Source: an uncultured Ferrimonas sp. (GTDB taxonomy: Bacteria > Pseudomonadota > Gammaproteobacteria > Enterobacterales > Shewanellaceae). Taken from it: DNA of 59,054 nt. Position 1 is the stretch's first letter. Every line of letters starts with the position of its first letter. Of the stretch, positions 16,972 through 27,635 are shown in pieces. The position numbers and the translations under genes are program-made. The stretch lies in contig NZ_CANLCI010000030.1 of the NCBI RefSeq assembly GCF_947489035.1, positions 1 to 59,054 of the forward strand. Reading direction: 5' to 3'. The notes below the pieces were generated by a model. That model saw only the letters and a program-made list of their open reading frames with translations, ran no database searches and was not told where the DNA came from.

Positions 16972-19551
16972 TTAGTTGGCGACGATGTTCAACAGCTTAC
17001 CCGGTACGAAAATCACTTTACGTACGGTTTTGCCGTCGATGAACTTAGACACGTTCTCGTCGCCCATGGCCATCGCTTCCACCGCGTCTTTGGTTGCATC
17101 AGCCGCCACGGTTAAGCGCGCCCGCAGCTTGCCGTTCACCTGCACGATGATCAGCTTTTCGTCTTCAACCAGCGCGGATTCGTCCACGATTGGCCAGATG
17201 GCCGCGTCAACGTCGCCTTCGTTCCCTAAGGCGTTGTACAGCGCGTAGCTGGTGTGCGGGGTGATTGGGTACAGCATCAAGGTCACTGCATCCAAGGCTT
17301 CTTGCAGCAAGGCACGATCGTTGTCGGACTCTTGCGGTGCTTTGGCCAGCTTGTTCATCAGCTCCATCACTGCGGCGATGGCGGTGTTGAAGGTTTGGCG
17401 ACGGCCGAAGTCGTCGTTCACCTTGGCGATGGTCTGGTGCAGAGCACGGCGCAGGGCTTTTTGGTCGTTGTTCAGGCTGGCTTTATCCAGCGCAACCACC
17501 GCGCCTTTGCTGGTGTGTTCAAACGCCAGTTTCCACAAACGCTTAATAAAGCGGTGGGCGCCTTCAACGCCGGATTCTTGCCATTCCAGTGTCATCTCTG
17601 GTGGCGCGGCGAACATGGTGAACAGACGCACGGTGTCGGCACCGTACTTGTCGACCATCAGCTGGGGATCGATGCCGTTGTTTTTCGACTTCGACATCTT
17701 GGTCATGCCGGTGTGGATCAGTTCACGGCCTTCGCTGTCTACCGCCTTGGTGATGGCGCCTTTGCCGTCACGCTCTAGGGTTACGTCGGCAGGGGAAACC
17801 CACACCCGTTGACCGTTGCTGCCCAAGTAGTAGAAGGCATCGGCCAGTACCATGCCCTGACACAACAAGCGCTTGGCTGGCTCGTCGCTGTCGACCAAGC
17901 CCGCATCGCGCAGCAGCTTGTGGAAGAAGCGGAAGTACAGCAAGTGCATGTTGGCGTGTTCGATGCCGCCGATGTACTGATCCACGGGCAACCAGTGGTT
18001 CGCGCGGGCGGGATCAACCATGCCAGTATCGCAGCCTGGGCTGGTGTAACGGGCGTAGTACCACGACGACTCCATGAAGGTGTCGAAGGTGTCGGTTTCA
18101 CGCCAGGCTTTTTCACCGTTGATGGTGATCTCAGACCAACTCTTGTCGGCTTTGATCGGGCTGGTTACGCCATCCATCACCACATCTTCGGGCAGGGTTA
18201 CCGGCAGCTGCTCGGCCGGAATGGTGACGGTTTCGCCGTTCTCTAAGGTGGCCATTGGAATTGGCGTGCCCCAGTAACGTTGACGAGACACCCCCCAATC
18301 GCGCAGACGGAAGTTGGTGGTTTTCTTGCCTTTGCCTTCGCTTTCCAGCTTGGCGGCAATCGCATCAACCGCCGCTTGGAAATCCAAGCCGTCAAATTCG
18401 CCGGAATTAAACAGGGTGCCCTTGTCGGTGTAGGCCGCTTCAGAGATATCCAGCTCGCCTTCGGCTGGCTTGATCACTGGCAGCAGCTCGATGCCGTACT
18501 TGGTGGCAAATTCGTAATCGCGTTGATCGTGGGCTGGTACGGCCATGACCGCGCCAGTGCCGTAACCCATCAGCACGAAGTTGGCGACAAAGATCGGCAC
18601 GCGCTTACCGTTTAATGGGTGCACCGCGTACAGGCCAGTGGCCATGCCTTTTTTCTCCATGGTGGCCATTTCTGCTTCGGCAACCTTGGTGTTTTTGCAC
18701 TCGTTAACAAACTCAGCCAGCTCAGGGTTGGTGGCCGCCGCGTGTTCCGCCAGTGGGTGACCGGCGGCGATGCCAACGTAGCTGACGCCCATCAGGGTGT
18801 CTGGACGGGTGGTGTAGATGTCGAAGGTTTGCTCGGAATCGGCAACGGCGAAGGTTACTTCAACCCCTTCAGAGCGGCCAATCCAGTTGCGCTGCATGGT
18901 TTTCACCATGTCTGGCCAGCCTTCAAGCTGATCCATATCCGCCAGCAGCTGATCGGCGTAATCGGTAATGCGGATAAACCACTGTGGGATCTCTTTTTGC
19001 ATTACTGGGCTGTCACAGCGCCAGCAGCAACCGTCCACCACTTGCTCGTTGGCCAGTACGGTTTGGTCGTTGTCACACCAGTTTACCGAGGCGGTTTTCT
19101 TGTACACCAAGCCTTTGTTGTACAGCTCGGTGAAGAACCACTGTTCCCAGCGGTAGTAATCTGGCTTACAGGTTGCCAATTCACGGGACCAATCGAAGCC
19201 AAAGCCCAAGGTGTTGAGCTGGCCCTTCATGTAATCAATGTTGTCGTAGGTCCACGGTGCCGGTGCGGTTTTGTTTTTGATCGCCGCGTTTTCTGCCGGT
19301 AGACCAAACGCATCCCAACCAAACGGCTGCATCACGTTTTTGCCTTGCAGACGCTGGTAGCGGCTCACTACATCACCAATGGTGTAGTTACGCACGTGAC
19401 CCATGTGCAGATGGCCGGATGGGTACGGGAACATCGACAAACAGTAGAATTTTTCTTTGCCTTCAATTTCTTTTGCGACAAAGGTTTGCTTTTCTTGCCA
19501 GTGCTGCTGCACTTGAGGCTCGATTTGTGCGGGATTGTATTGCTCTTGCAT
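16972..19551 (-). CDS. leuS: leucyl-tRNA synthetase
   Basis: A class Ia aminoacyl-tRNA synthetase of 859 residues (E. coli 860). The HIGH-type motif is [14 protein letters not shown], the KMSKS loop is [10 protein letters not shown], and a CP1 editing domain lies between them with the [15 protein letters not shown] editing-site signature. The zinc module shows CCWRC. The start [11 protein letters not shown] matches the family; a longer frame adds 50 unrelated residues. Confidence 0.98.
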   Translation of the reverse strand: MQEQYNPAQIEPQVQQHWQEKQTFVAKEIEGKEKFYCLSMFPYPSGHLHMGHVRNYTIGDVVSRYQRLQGKNVMQPFGWDAFGLPAENAAIKNKTAPAPWTYDNIDYMKGQLNTLGFGFDWSRELATCKPDYYRWEQWFFTELYNKGLVYKKTASVNWCDNDQTVLANEQVVDGCCWRCDSPVMQKEIPQWFIRITDYADQLLADMDQLEGWPDMVKTMQRNWIGRSEGVEVTFAVADSEQTFDIYTTRPDTLMGVSYVGIAAGHPLAEHAAATNPELAEFVNECKNTKVAEAEMATMEKKGMATGLYAVHPLNGKRVPIFVANFVLMGYGTGAVMAVPAHDQRDYEFATKYGIELLPVIKPAEGELDISEAAYTDKGTLFNSGEFDGLDFQAAVDAIAAKLESEGKGKKTTNFRLRDWGVSRQRYWGTPIPMATLENGETVTIPAEQLPVTLPEDVVMDGVTSPIKADKSWSEITINGEKAWRETDTFDTFMESSWYYARYTSPGCDTGMVDPARANHWLPVDQYIGGIEHANMHLLYFRFFHKLLRDAGLVDSDEPAKRLLCQGMVLADAFYYLGSNGQRVWVSPADVTLERDGKGAITKAVDSEGRELIHTGMTKMSKSKNNGIDPQLMVDKYGADTVRLFTMFAAPPEMTLEWQESGVEGAHRFIKRLWKLAFEHTSKGAVVALDKASLNNDQKALRRALHQTIAKVNDDFGRRQTFNTAIAAVMELMNKLAKAPQESDNDRALLQEALDAVTLMLYPITPHTSYALYNALGNEGDVDAAIWPIVDESALVEDEKLIIVQVNGKLRARLTVAADATKDAVEAMAMGDENVSKFIDGKTVRKVIFVPGKLLNIVAN

Positions 19552-19689
19552 CGACACGTTGAGAGTCCACTCGAATTTTGATTTAAGGCAGGGAATGGCC
19601 CATAAAGATCTGCATAGAATACAGTAGGAGTCGGACAAGCAACAACCACTACAACCCCACTGTTGCCACTCAAACGCAAGGAGCTGTCT

Positions 19690-20199
19690 ATGACCAGCCA
19701 AAATGACGCTTTGATCCGTAAATATGAGTTCCTGCTAAAGGAGATGGAGAAGCGCTATCGCGCCGCCCCAGATCTGACGCTCGGCGAGCTCGACAAGGTG
19801 TTGCAGCAAAGCAAAACCTATCTGGCGCTCAATAAAGAGCTTAGCGCCGAAAAACTGGAACTGGTGGAGCAATTCCTGCGCCGCGACTTAGCGGATTACG
19901 CCGAGCGCCACGCCCGCGCGCAGTTTGATATGGAAGGCGACAGCATCTTCACCATCGGCCTTGAAAACACCGTATGGCGCTGGTTGGCTGAAATTACCGA
20001 TCGCAGCCAGCTTGAGTGGCATGAGTTTGGCGACGAACTGCGCCACCACGGCACCTTTGAAGCGGGGGAAATTGTCGGTTTGGGGGAATTGGTGTGCGAC
20101 AACTGCCACCACAGCATGAGCTTCTTCCACCCCACGCCGCTGCCAGCCTGCCCCGAGTGCGACGGGGTGCTGTTTTCCCGTAAACCGCTGGAGCCTTAA
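19690..20199 (+). CDS. zinc ribbon-containing protein, DUF1451/YbeL family
   Basis: A 169-residue soluble protein beginning [19 protein letters not shown], mostly helical and charged. It ends in a zinc ribbon made of CDNCHHS and CPECDG (two CxxC pairs). It corresponds to E. coli YbeL, which is likewise found beside leuS. Function is unknown. AAGGAG sits before the ATG. It is transcribed divergently from leuS. Confidence 0.9.
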   Translation: MTSQNDALIRKYEFLLKEMEKRYRAAPDLTLGELDKVLQQSKTYLALNKELSAEKLELVEQFLRRDLADYAERHARAQFDMEGDSIFTIGLENTVWRWLAEITDRSQLEWHEFGDELRHHGTFEAGEIVGLGELVCDNCHHSMSFFHPTPLPACPECDGVLFSRKPLEP

Positions 20200-20203
20200 G
20201 GCC

Positions 20204-20252
20204 AAAGAACGGCACCGGCCACGCGGATTGGTTTGGTGGCCGTGGCTTCTTT
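20204..20252 (+). terminator. hairpin after the zinc-ribbon gene
   Basis: AAAGAA pairs with TTCTTT around an inner GGCCAC / GTGGCC stem. It starts 5 bp after the stop codon. There is no long T tract, so the terminator is likely but imperfect. Confidence 0.5.
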
Positions 20253-20416
20253 GCGCGCGGGTTCAGCGCCGCCAATGGCCAAGATCATCATTGGTTATCA
20301 GCCAGGGCGGCGACTTTGCCCGACAAATCGCTGCCAAGGCGTTATTTGACCGCCCGCTGTCGGTGGCGATCCCCCCGTTCGCCAAACAAAACACCTCAGT
20401 AGTCACTGCGTTACAG

Positions 20417-20440
20417 TCACAAATGTGGATAAATTTGTGA
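20417..20440. promoter_or_regulatory. 8-bp inverted repeat upstream of the antiporter
   Basis: TCACAAAT / ATTTGTGA with an 8-bp spacer, about 90 bp before the antiporter start. A -10-like TACAAT lies at 20468-20473. It looks like a dimeric operator. The half-site orientation (TCACA...TGTGA) is inverted relative to a CRP site, so the regulator is unknown. The rest of the 330-bp gap shows nothing recognisable. Confidence 0.35.
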
Positions 20441-20528
20441 AATGGATCGTTGCGGTTGAAAACTGAGTACAATTCGCCCCCTTACTGGCCAGTCTTGGCC
20501 ACAAACCGTATCGGCAAAGGATGTTCCT

Positions 20529-21845
20529 ATGACGGTTTACACCACCTTGTGTGCACTGGCGGCGTTGGCGATGTTGATCGCCTTTATCAATAGCAAAATC
20601 GGCAAGATGCAAACCACCATCGCCATTACGGCGGGGGCACTGCTGTTGTCGCTGGGCATGGTGATCGCGGGGCAAAGCGGTTGGTTGCTGCTGGAAAACG
20701 CCGCCACCGACGCCATCGAGCGGATCAATTTTGAAAGCTTTTTGCTGAACGGCATGCTGGGCTTCCTGCTGTTTGCTGGTGGCCTAGGCATTAAGTTGCC
20801 CAACCTGCGGCGGCAAAAGTGGGAAATTGCCATCTTGGCGCTGCTGGGCACCACCATTTCGGTGGTGTTGATTGGCGGCAGCTTATGGTGGCTGGGGCAG
20901 TGGCTGGGGCTGGATGTGGCGCTGGTGTACTGCTTGCTGTTTGGCGCGCTGATCTCGCCCACGGATCCGATTGCGGTGCTGGCGATTGTGAAAAAGATGG
21001 ACGCGCCCACCGACATCAGCACCCAGATTGAAGGGGAATCGCTGTTTAACGACGGCTTTGGCTTGGTGCTGTTCGTTACCCTGTTTGCCATCGCCTTTGG
21101 CGGGCAAGAGCCCAGCGCCAGCGGGATCACCATGCTGTTTGTGCACGAAGCCTTTGGCGGCATTGCCTATGGCTTGGTGTTGGGGCTGTTTTTCCACACC
21201 CTGATCAGCGCCACCAACGATCACTCGATGGAGCAGCTGCTGACCTTGGGGATCCCCACCGGCGGCTACGTGTTAGCGGGCTATTTAGGGGTGTCGGGGC
21301 CACTGGCGATGGTGGTGGCGGGGATCATCATCGGCAACTGGACGCGCCACACCGGCATGTCTCACGCCAGTGAAAAACACATGGATCACTTTTGGGAATT
21401 GGTGGATGAATTCCTCAACAGCGTGCTGTTCCTGCTGATCGGCTTGGTGTTGGTGACGCTGACGTTCCACAGCGAAGATTGGCTGCTGATGTTGCTGGCG
21501 GTGCCGGTGGTGTTGTTGGCGCGCTTTATCAGCATTCGGGTGTGTTACCTCGGCTTTGAACGCGTGCGCCGCTACAACCCCTATTCGGTGTCGATTCTGA
21601 CCTGGGGCGGCTTGCGGGGTGGCTTAGCGTTAGCGATGGCGCTGTCGGTGCCCGCTGGGGTGCCGCTGTTTAGTGGGGCAGAGATCAGCGTGCGCGAAGC
21701 GTTGTTGGTGATGACCTACTCGGTGGTGGTGTTCTCTATCTTGGTGCAAGGATCCACCATCACCCCGCTGATCCGCCGAGCCAAGCGCTGGGAAAACGAC
21801 AAAGCCGCCGCCGAAGCCAAGCCGTTGCCCAGCGAATGGGAGTAA
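20529..21845 (+). CDS. cation/proton antiporter, CPA1 (NhaP/NHE) type
   Basis: A 438-residue inner-membrane protein with about 12-13 hydrophobic segments. GALISPTDPIAVLAI carries the TD motif of the ion-binding unwound helices. EGESLFNDGFG is the ND-type CPA1 signature. GGLRGGLALAMAL near the C-terminus is a conserved transport motif. Members exchange Na+ or K+ for H+ and serve pH and salt tolerance; the cation preference is not readable. A single-gene unit behind a weak promoter region. Confidence 0.92.
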   Translation: MTVYTTLCALAALAMLIAFINSKIGKMQTTIAITAGALLLSLGMVIAGQSGWLLLENAATDAIERINFESFLLNGMLGFLLFAGGLGIKLPNLRRQKWEIAILALLGTTISVVLIGGSLWWLGQWLGLDVALVYCLLFGALISPTDPIAVLAIVKKMDAPTDISTQIEGESLFNDGFGLVLFVTLFAIAFGGQEPSASGITMLFVHEAFGGIAYGLVLGLFFHTLISATNDHSMEQLLTLGIPTGGYVLAGYLGVSGPLAMVVAGIIIGNWTRHTGMSHASEKHMDHFWELVDEFLNSVLFLLIGLVLVTLTFHSEDWLLMLLAVPVVLLARFISIRVCYLGFERVRRYNPYSVSILTWGGLRGGLALAMALSVPAGVPLFSGAEISVREALLVMTYSVVVFSILVQGSTITPLIRRAKRWENDKAAAEAKPLPSEWE

Positions 21846-22049
21846 CCCCGCGGCGTAAACACGCCAATGGCGCCGTTAACTTATCTCAGACCACCAGCGT
21901 GAGTGATTGTTTTGTAAATAAAAGTAAGCCTTAGTCAGGCAGAGTAACAGTGTGTAAAGGTGCTGTGCCTGCCCGATCCGAATGGGTAGTTTCGCCTCCA
22001 TCAGAACCCGCTTAGCGTTATGGCTCAGCGGCATCAGAAGGAGAGCGAT

Positions 22050-23531
22050 GTGGTGTGTAAAAAAGCAGAGCAACAACCGGTAACCGGCCCTTGGCACCGT
22101 TGGGGCAGTGTTGGCGTAGTGGGGTTGTTGGCGTTGGGGCTCAGTGGGTGTGATGCGCTGAGCAGCGACGATGACGATGAGGATGGCAGCGGTTACGTGC
22201 AGTTTTATAACGGCTCGGCCAACGCCCCCAGCCTCTACCTGACCGTCAGTGATGCCAGCGATGAAGACGACGATGGCAGCACGTTTTCCGGGGTGGCGTT
22301 TGGCAAGGTGTCCAGCGCGGTCAGCTTCGACAGCGACGATTATCTGCTTGATCTGGGTTGGAAAGACGCCGATGGCGACTTGGAGTCCTTTTACGAGCAA
22401 ACCGTTGGCCTGAGTAACGACAAACTGAAGCTGATGGTGCTGGCGGAATCGATCCAAACCCCGCAACTGTTGGAATACACCATCAACATTGAGGATCTGG
22501 ACGACGACGAAGACATCTTCAGCCTCCATCTGCTTAACTTGGCGCAGAACGATCCGCAGCCCCTCGACATCTACTTGTCGCTGTCTAACGAAACCTTTAA
22601 CGAGGCCGAGTTGGTGGGCCAATACGGTTACCAAGAGCTGTCGAGTGAGCAGGCGTACGACAACGACGATTACACCCTGTACATCACCGCCGCGGGCAGC
22701 GAGCAGGTGTTGTACCAATCCGATGAGATCAGCTTTAACTTCACCAGCCAATACATCGTGGTAGTGCGCGATAACACCGGCCCCGGTGGCTCGCCATACA
22801 TGGTGGATAAACTGCTGCGAGGTTCCGGCGGCACCGCTTACGCCCACCTGGATTCCGATGCCAGCTACCGCGTTTACAACGCCATCAATCAACATTCACT
22901 GCTGCCGCAATACCAAGGCAGTGTGAACGTGTACTTAGACGGCATTGACGCGAGCCCTGAGATCAGCGCGCTGCAAGAGGGGCAATTCAGCCAAGCCTTT
23001 GCCATGGCTTCAGGCGATTACAGCTTGGATTTCACCAACCCCAGCAGCGATGAGGTGGTGTCGCAAAACCACCTGATGACCCTGAACTCGAATGAAGATC
23101 GCACCGTGTTTGTGTTTCTGAAAGAGGAAACCGAAGAGGACGACGACGGCGAGGAAGAGACCACCGTGGCGATCAACACCTTGGTGGTGGACAACAGCAC
23201 CGTGGATTCGGTGTACGCCCATCAGATCAACGTGGTGAACATGGTGGACGACTACGACAGCCTGAAGTTTTACTTTGTGCTGAGCGATGAAACCATCGAC
23301 AGCGCCAGTAATGCGTTAAGCAACAGCTACGCCAGCAACAGCACCATCAGTCTCTACAACAACACCTACAGCGTTTATGCCATTGGCACCGAAGACAGCA
23401 CCGATTACATCTTGGGCAGTCTAGAACTGACCTTAGATGAAACCAGCGTGGATTCGTTTTTGATTGTGGAAGAAGACGCCAATGCCAGCAGCGGTTACCA
23501 ACTGACGGTTGCGCCGCAGCAAGGGGATTAA
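22050..23531 (+). CDS. acidic lipoprotein with DUF4397-like repeats
   Basis: A surface or periplasmic lipoprotein of about 493 residues. The lipobox LGLSGC puts the lipidated Cys near 34, followed by a very acidic linker (SSDDDDEDGS). The rest is four or more immunoglobulin-like units, each opening with a strand such as YVQFYNGSANAPSLYL, HLLNLAQNDPQPLDIYL, YRVYNAINQ or INVVNMVDDYDS. These resemble the DUF4397 pattern (xVxNAxPxAxxxDVYV). A second acidic stretch (EETEEDDDGEEE) lies near residue 360. GTG 22050 is chosen because AAGGAG lies six bases before it; ATG 22020 is in frame but has no ribosome site. Function is unknown. Confidence 0.75.
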   Translation: MVCKKAEQQPVTGPWHRWGSVGVVGLLALGLSGCDALSSDDDDEDGSGYVQFYNGSANAPSLYLTVSDASDEDDDGSTFSGVAFGKVSSAVSFDSDDYLLDLGWKDADGDLESFYEQTVGLSNDKLKLMVLAESIQTPQLLEYTINIEDLDDDEDIFSLHLLNLAQNDPQPLDIYLSLSNETFNEAELVGQYGYQELSSEQAYDNDDYTLYITAAGSEQVLYQSDEISFNFTSQYIVVVRDNTGPGGSPYMVDKLLRGSGGTAYAHLDSDASYRVYNAINQHSLLPQYQGSVNVYLDGIDASPEISALQEGQFSQAFAMASGDYSLDFTNPSSDEVVSQNHLMTLNSNEDRTVFVFLKEETEEDDDGEEETTVAINTLVVDNSTVDSVYAHQINVVNMVDDYDSLKFYFVLSDETIDSASNALSNSYASNSTISLYNNTYSVYAIGTEDSTDYILGSLELTLDETSVDSFLIVEEDANASSGYQLTVAPQQGD

Positions 23532-23553
23532 CCGCCACTTTCGCCCAGAAAAA

Positions 23554-23582
23554 CGGGCCGCCCAGCGATAGGGCGGCCCGTT
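23554..23582. terminator. bidirectional hairpin between convergent genes
   Basis: Perfect stem CGGGCCGCCC / GGGCGGCCCG with a seven-base loop, flanked by AAAA on the left. It separates the DUF4397-like gene from the end of the helicase operon. Confidence 0.6.
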
Positions 23583-23636
23583 GCGTCATCGGGCAGCACT
23601 CAGGCTACCCTGCTGCTAACGGTAACCTAACGCGGC

Positions 23637-26600
23637 TTACACCGGCGTGCGCTGCCGCGATGGCGGTTGCTGGCGCTGGGGCTGATCCCGTCGCGCTTTG
23701 TGGCGTTGCGGTTTGGCCGATGGCGGCGGCGCAAACTGGATTGCCCGTTTGGGCAGGCGCTGGATGATCTCGGCAAACAGGTTGCGTTCCCCGTTGCTGC
23801 AAGGGCGGCGTAAGAAGGGCAGGTGGCCGAAAAACACCAAGTTCTCTTTGGCGCGGGAACAGGCCACGTTCAACCGTTTCCAATCCAGCAAGAAGCGCAG
23901 ATTACCGGCGGTGCGTACCGTGGAGTAACACACCAGTTCGGCTTCGCTGCCTTGGAAACTGTCGACGGTATTGATGCGGATAGTAAACCCACCCCAGCGG
24001 TATTCCCCGTCTTGCTCGCCATCACAGGCTTGCCCCATCAAGCGGCGGATGGCGCGCTTCTGGGCACCATAGGGGGTGATCACCGCCACCTCTTTGTGCG
24101 CCCCTGCGGGCAACCGTTGCCGCTGCTGATCGATAAAGCGCACGATGGCGTTGGCTTCCTCGCTGTTGTACTGGCTGGTGCCTTCGCGCTGCTGGCGGCC
24201 GCGCACCTCGTGCCACATCAGGGTTTCCGGCAATAAGAACTGCGATTGATCGATGTCGCGGCCATTGTGCAGCTGCCGTTGCCCATTGGGGCTGTAGAAC
24301 ATCTCTGCCACCAAGTCGCCAATTTGGCGCGGCATCCGAAACTGCTCGCCCAAAAAGCTTTTTGATTGCGCTGGCAGGCCGTTGTAGAGGGTTTCGAAGA
24401 AGCTGGTTTCCAGAAAGCGTTCTTGCAAAAACGGCAGTTCATCGTTGGCTTCGTCGGTTTGCAGCAGTGGTGCCACACTGGGGGGCAGCTGGAAGTGATC
24501 GCCAATCAAAATCACCTTTTTGGCGCGCAGCATGGGGATCATCAGCTCGGGCACGGTGGAACGGCCCGCTTCATCAATGATCACCAGATCAAAGCGCAGC
24601 TGATCGATGCTTTGTTGGCGCGAAGCCAAGCCAACGCAGGTGGCGCCCACCAGATTGTGGTTTTGCAGCAGCAACCACGTCAGTTCTTGGTTCAGCGCTG
24701 GGGGCGCATCGGCCTCGGTGGGCTCGCCTAATACGCCATACAACCATTGGCAGGCCAGTTCGCGGTGCGCGGCGCTGCCGCTGGTGGCGGCGGCTTCGGC
24801 GGCGGGTCGGCTTAGGTCGATAAACTCTTGCTGACGCTTGCCCAAGGTGTAGTTGCGCAGCTGGCCTTCAATCTTTTTCTCTGGCCCGATCCGCAGCAGC
24901 TTGATCTGTTCGCGGCTCAGTAACGATTGGTGCAGCTCCACAAAGCGTTCTAGGGCGTTGTCTACCGCCGCGTGTTGCTGCGACACCAACAGCACACGGG
25001 TGTCGGGCTGTTGACTGAACACTTGGTGCAGCATCTCGACGATGCTGGTGGTTTTGGCGGTGCCCGGTGGGCCTTGGATCAGCGCCAGATGTTGTTCGGT
25101 CAGGGCGGTGCTGATCACCTGTTTTTGGGTGGGGGTTAATAACTCATTTTGCCACGCAACTTGCCCGGCAAAGTGGGCTTTCCAAAACGGATCTTGCTCG
25201 CCTTGGTACTGGCTTGGCGACAGCAAAATTTGCTTGATCCGTGGCGAGGCCATGGTGTCGTTACGGAACGCTTCCAGCGCCCCATGCTGGCGGGTTAAGG
25301 CATCGTCGTATTTGTGCAACGTAAGCTGCAACAAGGTGGTGTTGGGCGCTTGTTCTAAGGTGCTTTGCAGCGGCTTGGTTACCTTCGCGGGCAAGACCAC
25401 GCTGAGGCTGTTGGGCAGGGCGTTGACCGCTAACTTATATTGCAGCCGTGGCGGCAGGGGCGCGAGCCAGCGGTGCTGTTCTGGGGCGGATTCGCCCCAG
25501 TAAGTCAGCTGGCAGCGGGGCTCGTAGCCGGATTTTTGGATCTGGTTAAACTCATCCAAAAACGCGTTGTAGCGGGTTGGATCGGTGGGGTGCAGCGTCA
25601 GTTGCAGCTCGCCCTCGCACTCAATCAGGTGGCCGGCGCGAGCCTCAACCACAAACTGCAACTGCTGCTGTTGGTAATCCAGCACTTGCTGCCATTGCCC
25701 CAGCATCTTGGCTTGGGCCAAACGTTGCTCTTGGTTGGCGTCGGCGGCGGCAATTTGGGCGGTTAAGTTGACCAGCAGATCGAAGGCGTCGGGGTTGGTT
25801 GGGATCACCGCCGCTAAGCGGGAGTCCACCGCCGTCATCGCCAGCGGCAGTTCAAAGCCTTGGCCGTGATCCTGATGCAGCGCCACATGGCGCACCGTCA
25901 GTGCCAGACGCTCGTGGTTGATGTCGCAATCTAAACGCAGGTTGTGGCGGGCTAAACTTAGGCTGGCACCGTCCAGCGCCAGCATGCGCCACGGCGTGTT
26001 ATCGCTGGCATCCAGTGCCGTAACCCAATCCGGCTGCAATAAGCTGGGATCCACCAACAGAAACAAACCGCCGTGATCGTCGCCGCCCAGCTCGGCACTG
26101 CTGAGCATGCTGACTTGGATCTGTTTAAATTTGGGGTGGTTATTGCCCGGCGCGTTGGCCAACAGCAGGTTGTATTGATCGGCGTAGGCTTGGATCTGTT
26201 GCCCCGGCAGCAGCTCAATCAGCGGGTTGTTGGTTAACTGCACCGGCAAGTTGGCGCGCAGCACCCCGTGCTCGGATTGCAGCAGGTAGCCTTGCTTGGT
26301 TTTGCGCTCTACCTCTAGGGTCAGTGGTTCCCCCGCCATGATGTGATCAACCCAGGCGGTGCCTTTGGCGACACAGCCATAAAACACGCGGCGGCCACGG
26401 GCGCCGGGGCGGTAATGCACGATTTGCATCGGAATGGCGTCACGCTCTGGGTAGGCGTGAAACAGCTGCAGCTGATAATCGTTGCTCCAGCCGTGCATCA
26501 TCTTAGTGTTGGTGAGGTGCAAGCGGCTGTTGAAAGCCATGTCGGCGTCCAATTCACCGGCTTCAATCAACACCACCTTGCCAACATAAAGCCAATTGTG

Positions 26601-27128
26601 AGGCAGCGTTGCCGAGGGCAACTCGATGCGGTCGAGCAGATGTTGCAGCTGCTCCACGTCGTCGCCATTTACTTTCAGCGTGGCCCAATGGCTGCTGAGT
26701 TCGTCGTTATACCAATCCAGATATTCCGCAAACGCACTCAAGCGCGCTTGCGCGTCTTCAATTTGGCAGAAGCTTTGTTTTAAGGCGCGGCGGCGATAGG
26801 GGCTGATGCTGTCGTCGTTCAGCTCTCGCGTCAGTTGCGCCGGTAGCTTGCTGAGCTCGGCATTGATGTCGCCAATCTTATTGCGCTGGCTGGCGTGTTC
26901 TTCGGTGAGCTTGTGCAGCAGTTGCCGTAAGGCCGTCCGCAGATGCTCCGCATAAGCGCCTTCCAGCTTGATGCCGTGCTCTGCCAATTGCTCGTTGATG
27001 GCGTCAATGTCGGCGCGCAAGCGCCCATGGCGTTGCACTTCAGCATCGGTGGCTTTATCAAAGTACCAAGCGGCGGCCGTTGCGGTTAACGTGATGCCAA
27101 CGCCAATGGCGGTCAGGGTAAATAGCAT
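23637..27128 (-). CDS. membrane-anchored SF1 (UPF1-like) helicase
   Basis: An 1163-residue protein. Residues 1-22 are one membrane helix (MLFTLTAIGVGITLTATAAAWY). Residues 30-150 are coiled-coil. Residues about 200-600 are a large beta-rich region I cannot assign. The C-terminal ATPase has Walker A GPPGTAKT (686-693), Walker B DEAG (852-855), then GDHFQLPPSV, VDSFQGSEAELV and NVACSRAKENL, the SF1 motifs III, V and VI of UPF1/Dna2-like helicases. A Pro/Arg/Gln-rich basic tail ends it, and there is no nuclease domain. It is the last gene of a four-gene operon, 5 bp after its neighbour. Tethering a nucleic-acid helicase to the membrane suggests action on incoming DNA or RNA; this is inference. 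Confidence 0.8.
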   Translation of the reverse strand: MLFTLTAIGVGITLTATAAAWYFDKATDAEVQRHGRLRADIDAINEQLAEHGIKLEGAYAEHLRTALRQLLHKLTEEHASQRNKIGDINAELSKLPAQLTRELNDDSISPYRRRALKQSFCQIEDAQARLSAFAEYLDWYNDELSSHWATLKVNGDDVEQLQHLLDRIELPSATLPHNWLYVGKVVLIEAGELDADMAFNSRLHLTNTKMMHGWSNDYQLQLFHAYPERDAIPMQIVHYRPGARGRRVFYGCVAKGTAWVDHIMAGEPLTLEVERKTKQGYLLQSEHGVLRANLPVQLTNNPLIELLPGQQIQAYADQYNLLLANAPGNNHPKFKQIQVSMLSSAELGGDDHGGLFLLVDPSLLQPDWVTALDASDNTPWRMLALDGASLSLARHNLRLDCDINHERLALTVRHVALHQDHGQGFELPLAMTAVDSRLAAVIPTNPDAFDLLVNLTAQIAAADANQEQRLAQAKMLGQWQQVLDYQQQQLQFVVEARAGHLIECEGELQLTLHPTDPTRYNAFLDEFNQIQKSGYEPRCQLTYWGESAPEQHRWLAPLPPRLQYKLAVNALPNSLSVVLPAKVTKPLQSTLEQAPNTTLLQLTLHKYDDALTRQHGALEAFRNDTMASPRIKQILLSPSQYQGEQDPFWKAHFAGQVAWQNELLTPTQKQVISTALTEQHLALIQGPPGTAKTTSIVEMLHQVFSQQPDTRVLLVSQQHAAVDNALERFVELHQSLLSREQIKLLRIGPEKKIEGQLRNYTLGKRQQEFIDLSRPAAEAAATSGSAAHRELACQWLYGVLGEPTEADAPPALNQELTWLLLQNHNLVGATCVGLASRQQSIDQLRFDLVIIDEAGRSTVPELMIPMLRAKKVILIGDHFQLPPSVAPLLQTDEANDELPFLQERFLETSFFETLYNGLPAQSKSFLGEQFRMPRQIGDLVAEMFYSPNGQRQLHNGRDIDQSQFLLPETLMWHEVRGRQQREGTSQYNSEEANAIVRFIDQQRQRLPAGAHKEVAVITPYGAQKRAIRRLMGQACDGEQDGEYRWGGFTIRINTVDSFQGSEAELVCYSTVRTAGNLRFLLDWKRLNVACSRAKENLVFFGHLPFLRRPCSNGERNLFAEIIQRLPKRAIQFAPPPSAKPQRHKARRDQPQRQQPPSRQRTPV

Positions 27129-27133
27129 CGGGC

Positions 27134-27589
27134 TTAGCTTTGGCTGCTGTGCAGCTGTTGCAACAGCACAATTTCATCGGCACTGGCTTCGCCGGTGGCC
27201 ACTTTGGCGCGCAGCAAAGCGATGGTTTTTTCGCGACTGTCGTGTTCGGCCAACCATTGCTGGTGGCTGTGATCATTCTGCTGGCGTTCGCTTTTCGCTT
27301 GGTATTTTTCTAGCGCCAGCTCTTCGCTGCGCTGATGAAACTCAATCTGTTTTTCCCGCACTTGGTTGTCTGACTGCTGCATCTCTTTCAACGCGGTCGC
27401 TTTGGTTTGGGTTGTGCGTTCACGTTCGCTGCGCAGCTCGTTGTAACTGCTGAAGGCTTTTGCGCCTTCTTGCGCCAGCTCAACCAGTTGCTGACCGTCG
27501 AGTTTGTCTAACGCTTTCGAACCGGCACCTTGGGCCTTGCTTCTGGCTGAGGGTTTGGATTTGGATGGCATGCGAGTTGGGGTTTTCAT
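27134..27589 (-). CDS. small charged coiled-coil protein of the helicase operon
   Basis: A 151-residue hydrophilic protein of unknown family. The N-terminus is basic and Ser/Lys-rich (residues 1-30). Residues 45-125 are a long Gln/Glu/Lys-rich coiled coil, and the end is a short helix (EIVLLQQLHS). There is no signal peptide and no catalytic motif. The stop lies 5 bp before the helicase start, so the two are almost certainly co-translated. The charged N-terminus could touch nucleic acid. I do not recognise homologues. Confidence 0.7.
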   Translation of the reverse strand: MKTPTRMPSKSKPSARSKAQGAGSKALDKLDGQQLVELAQEGAKAFSSYNELRSERERTTQTKATALKEMQQSDNQVREKQIEFHQRSEELALEKYQAKSERQQNDHSHQQWLAEHDSREKTIALLRAKVATGEASADEIVLLQQLHSSQS

Positions 27590-27635
27590 TCTTTTTACCT
27601 ATCGGGTTAAACGGGGCAAGCCGACGCTGGCCGGA

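Noticed and set aside
21876..22895. 339-codon minus-strand open frame
   Set aside because: It is entirely antisense to the acidic lipoprotein. Its composition is what Asp-rich codons (GAC/GAT) give on the other strand (Val/Ile-rich), and there is no ribosome site or domain.
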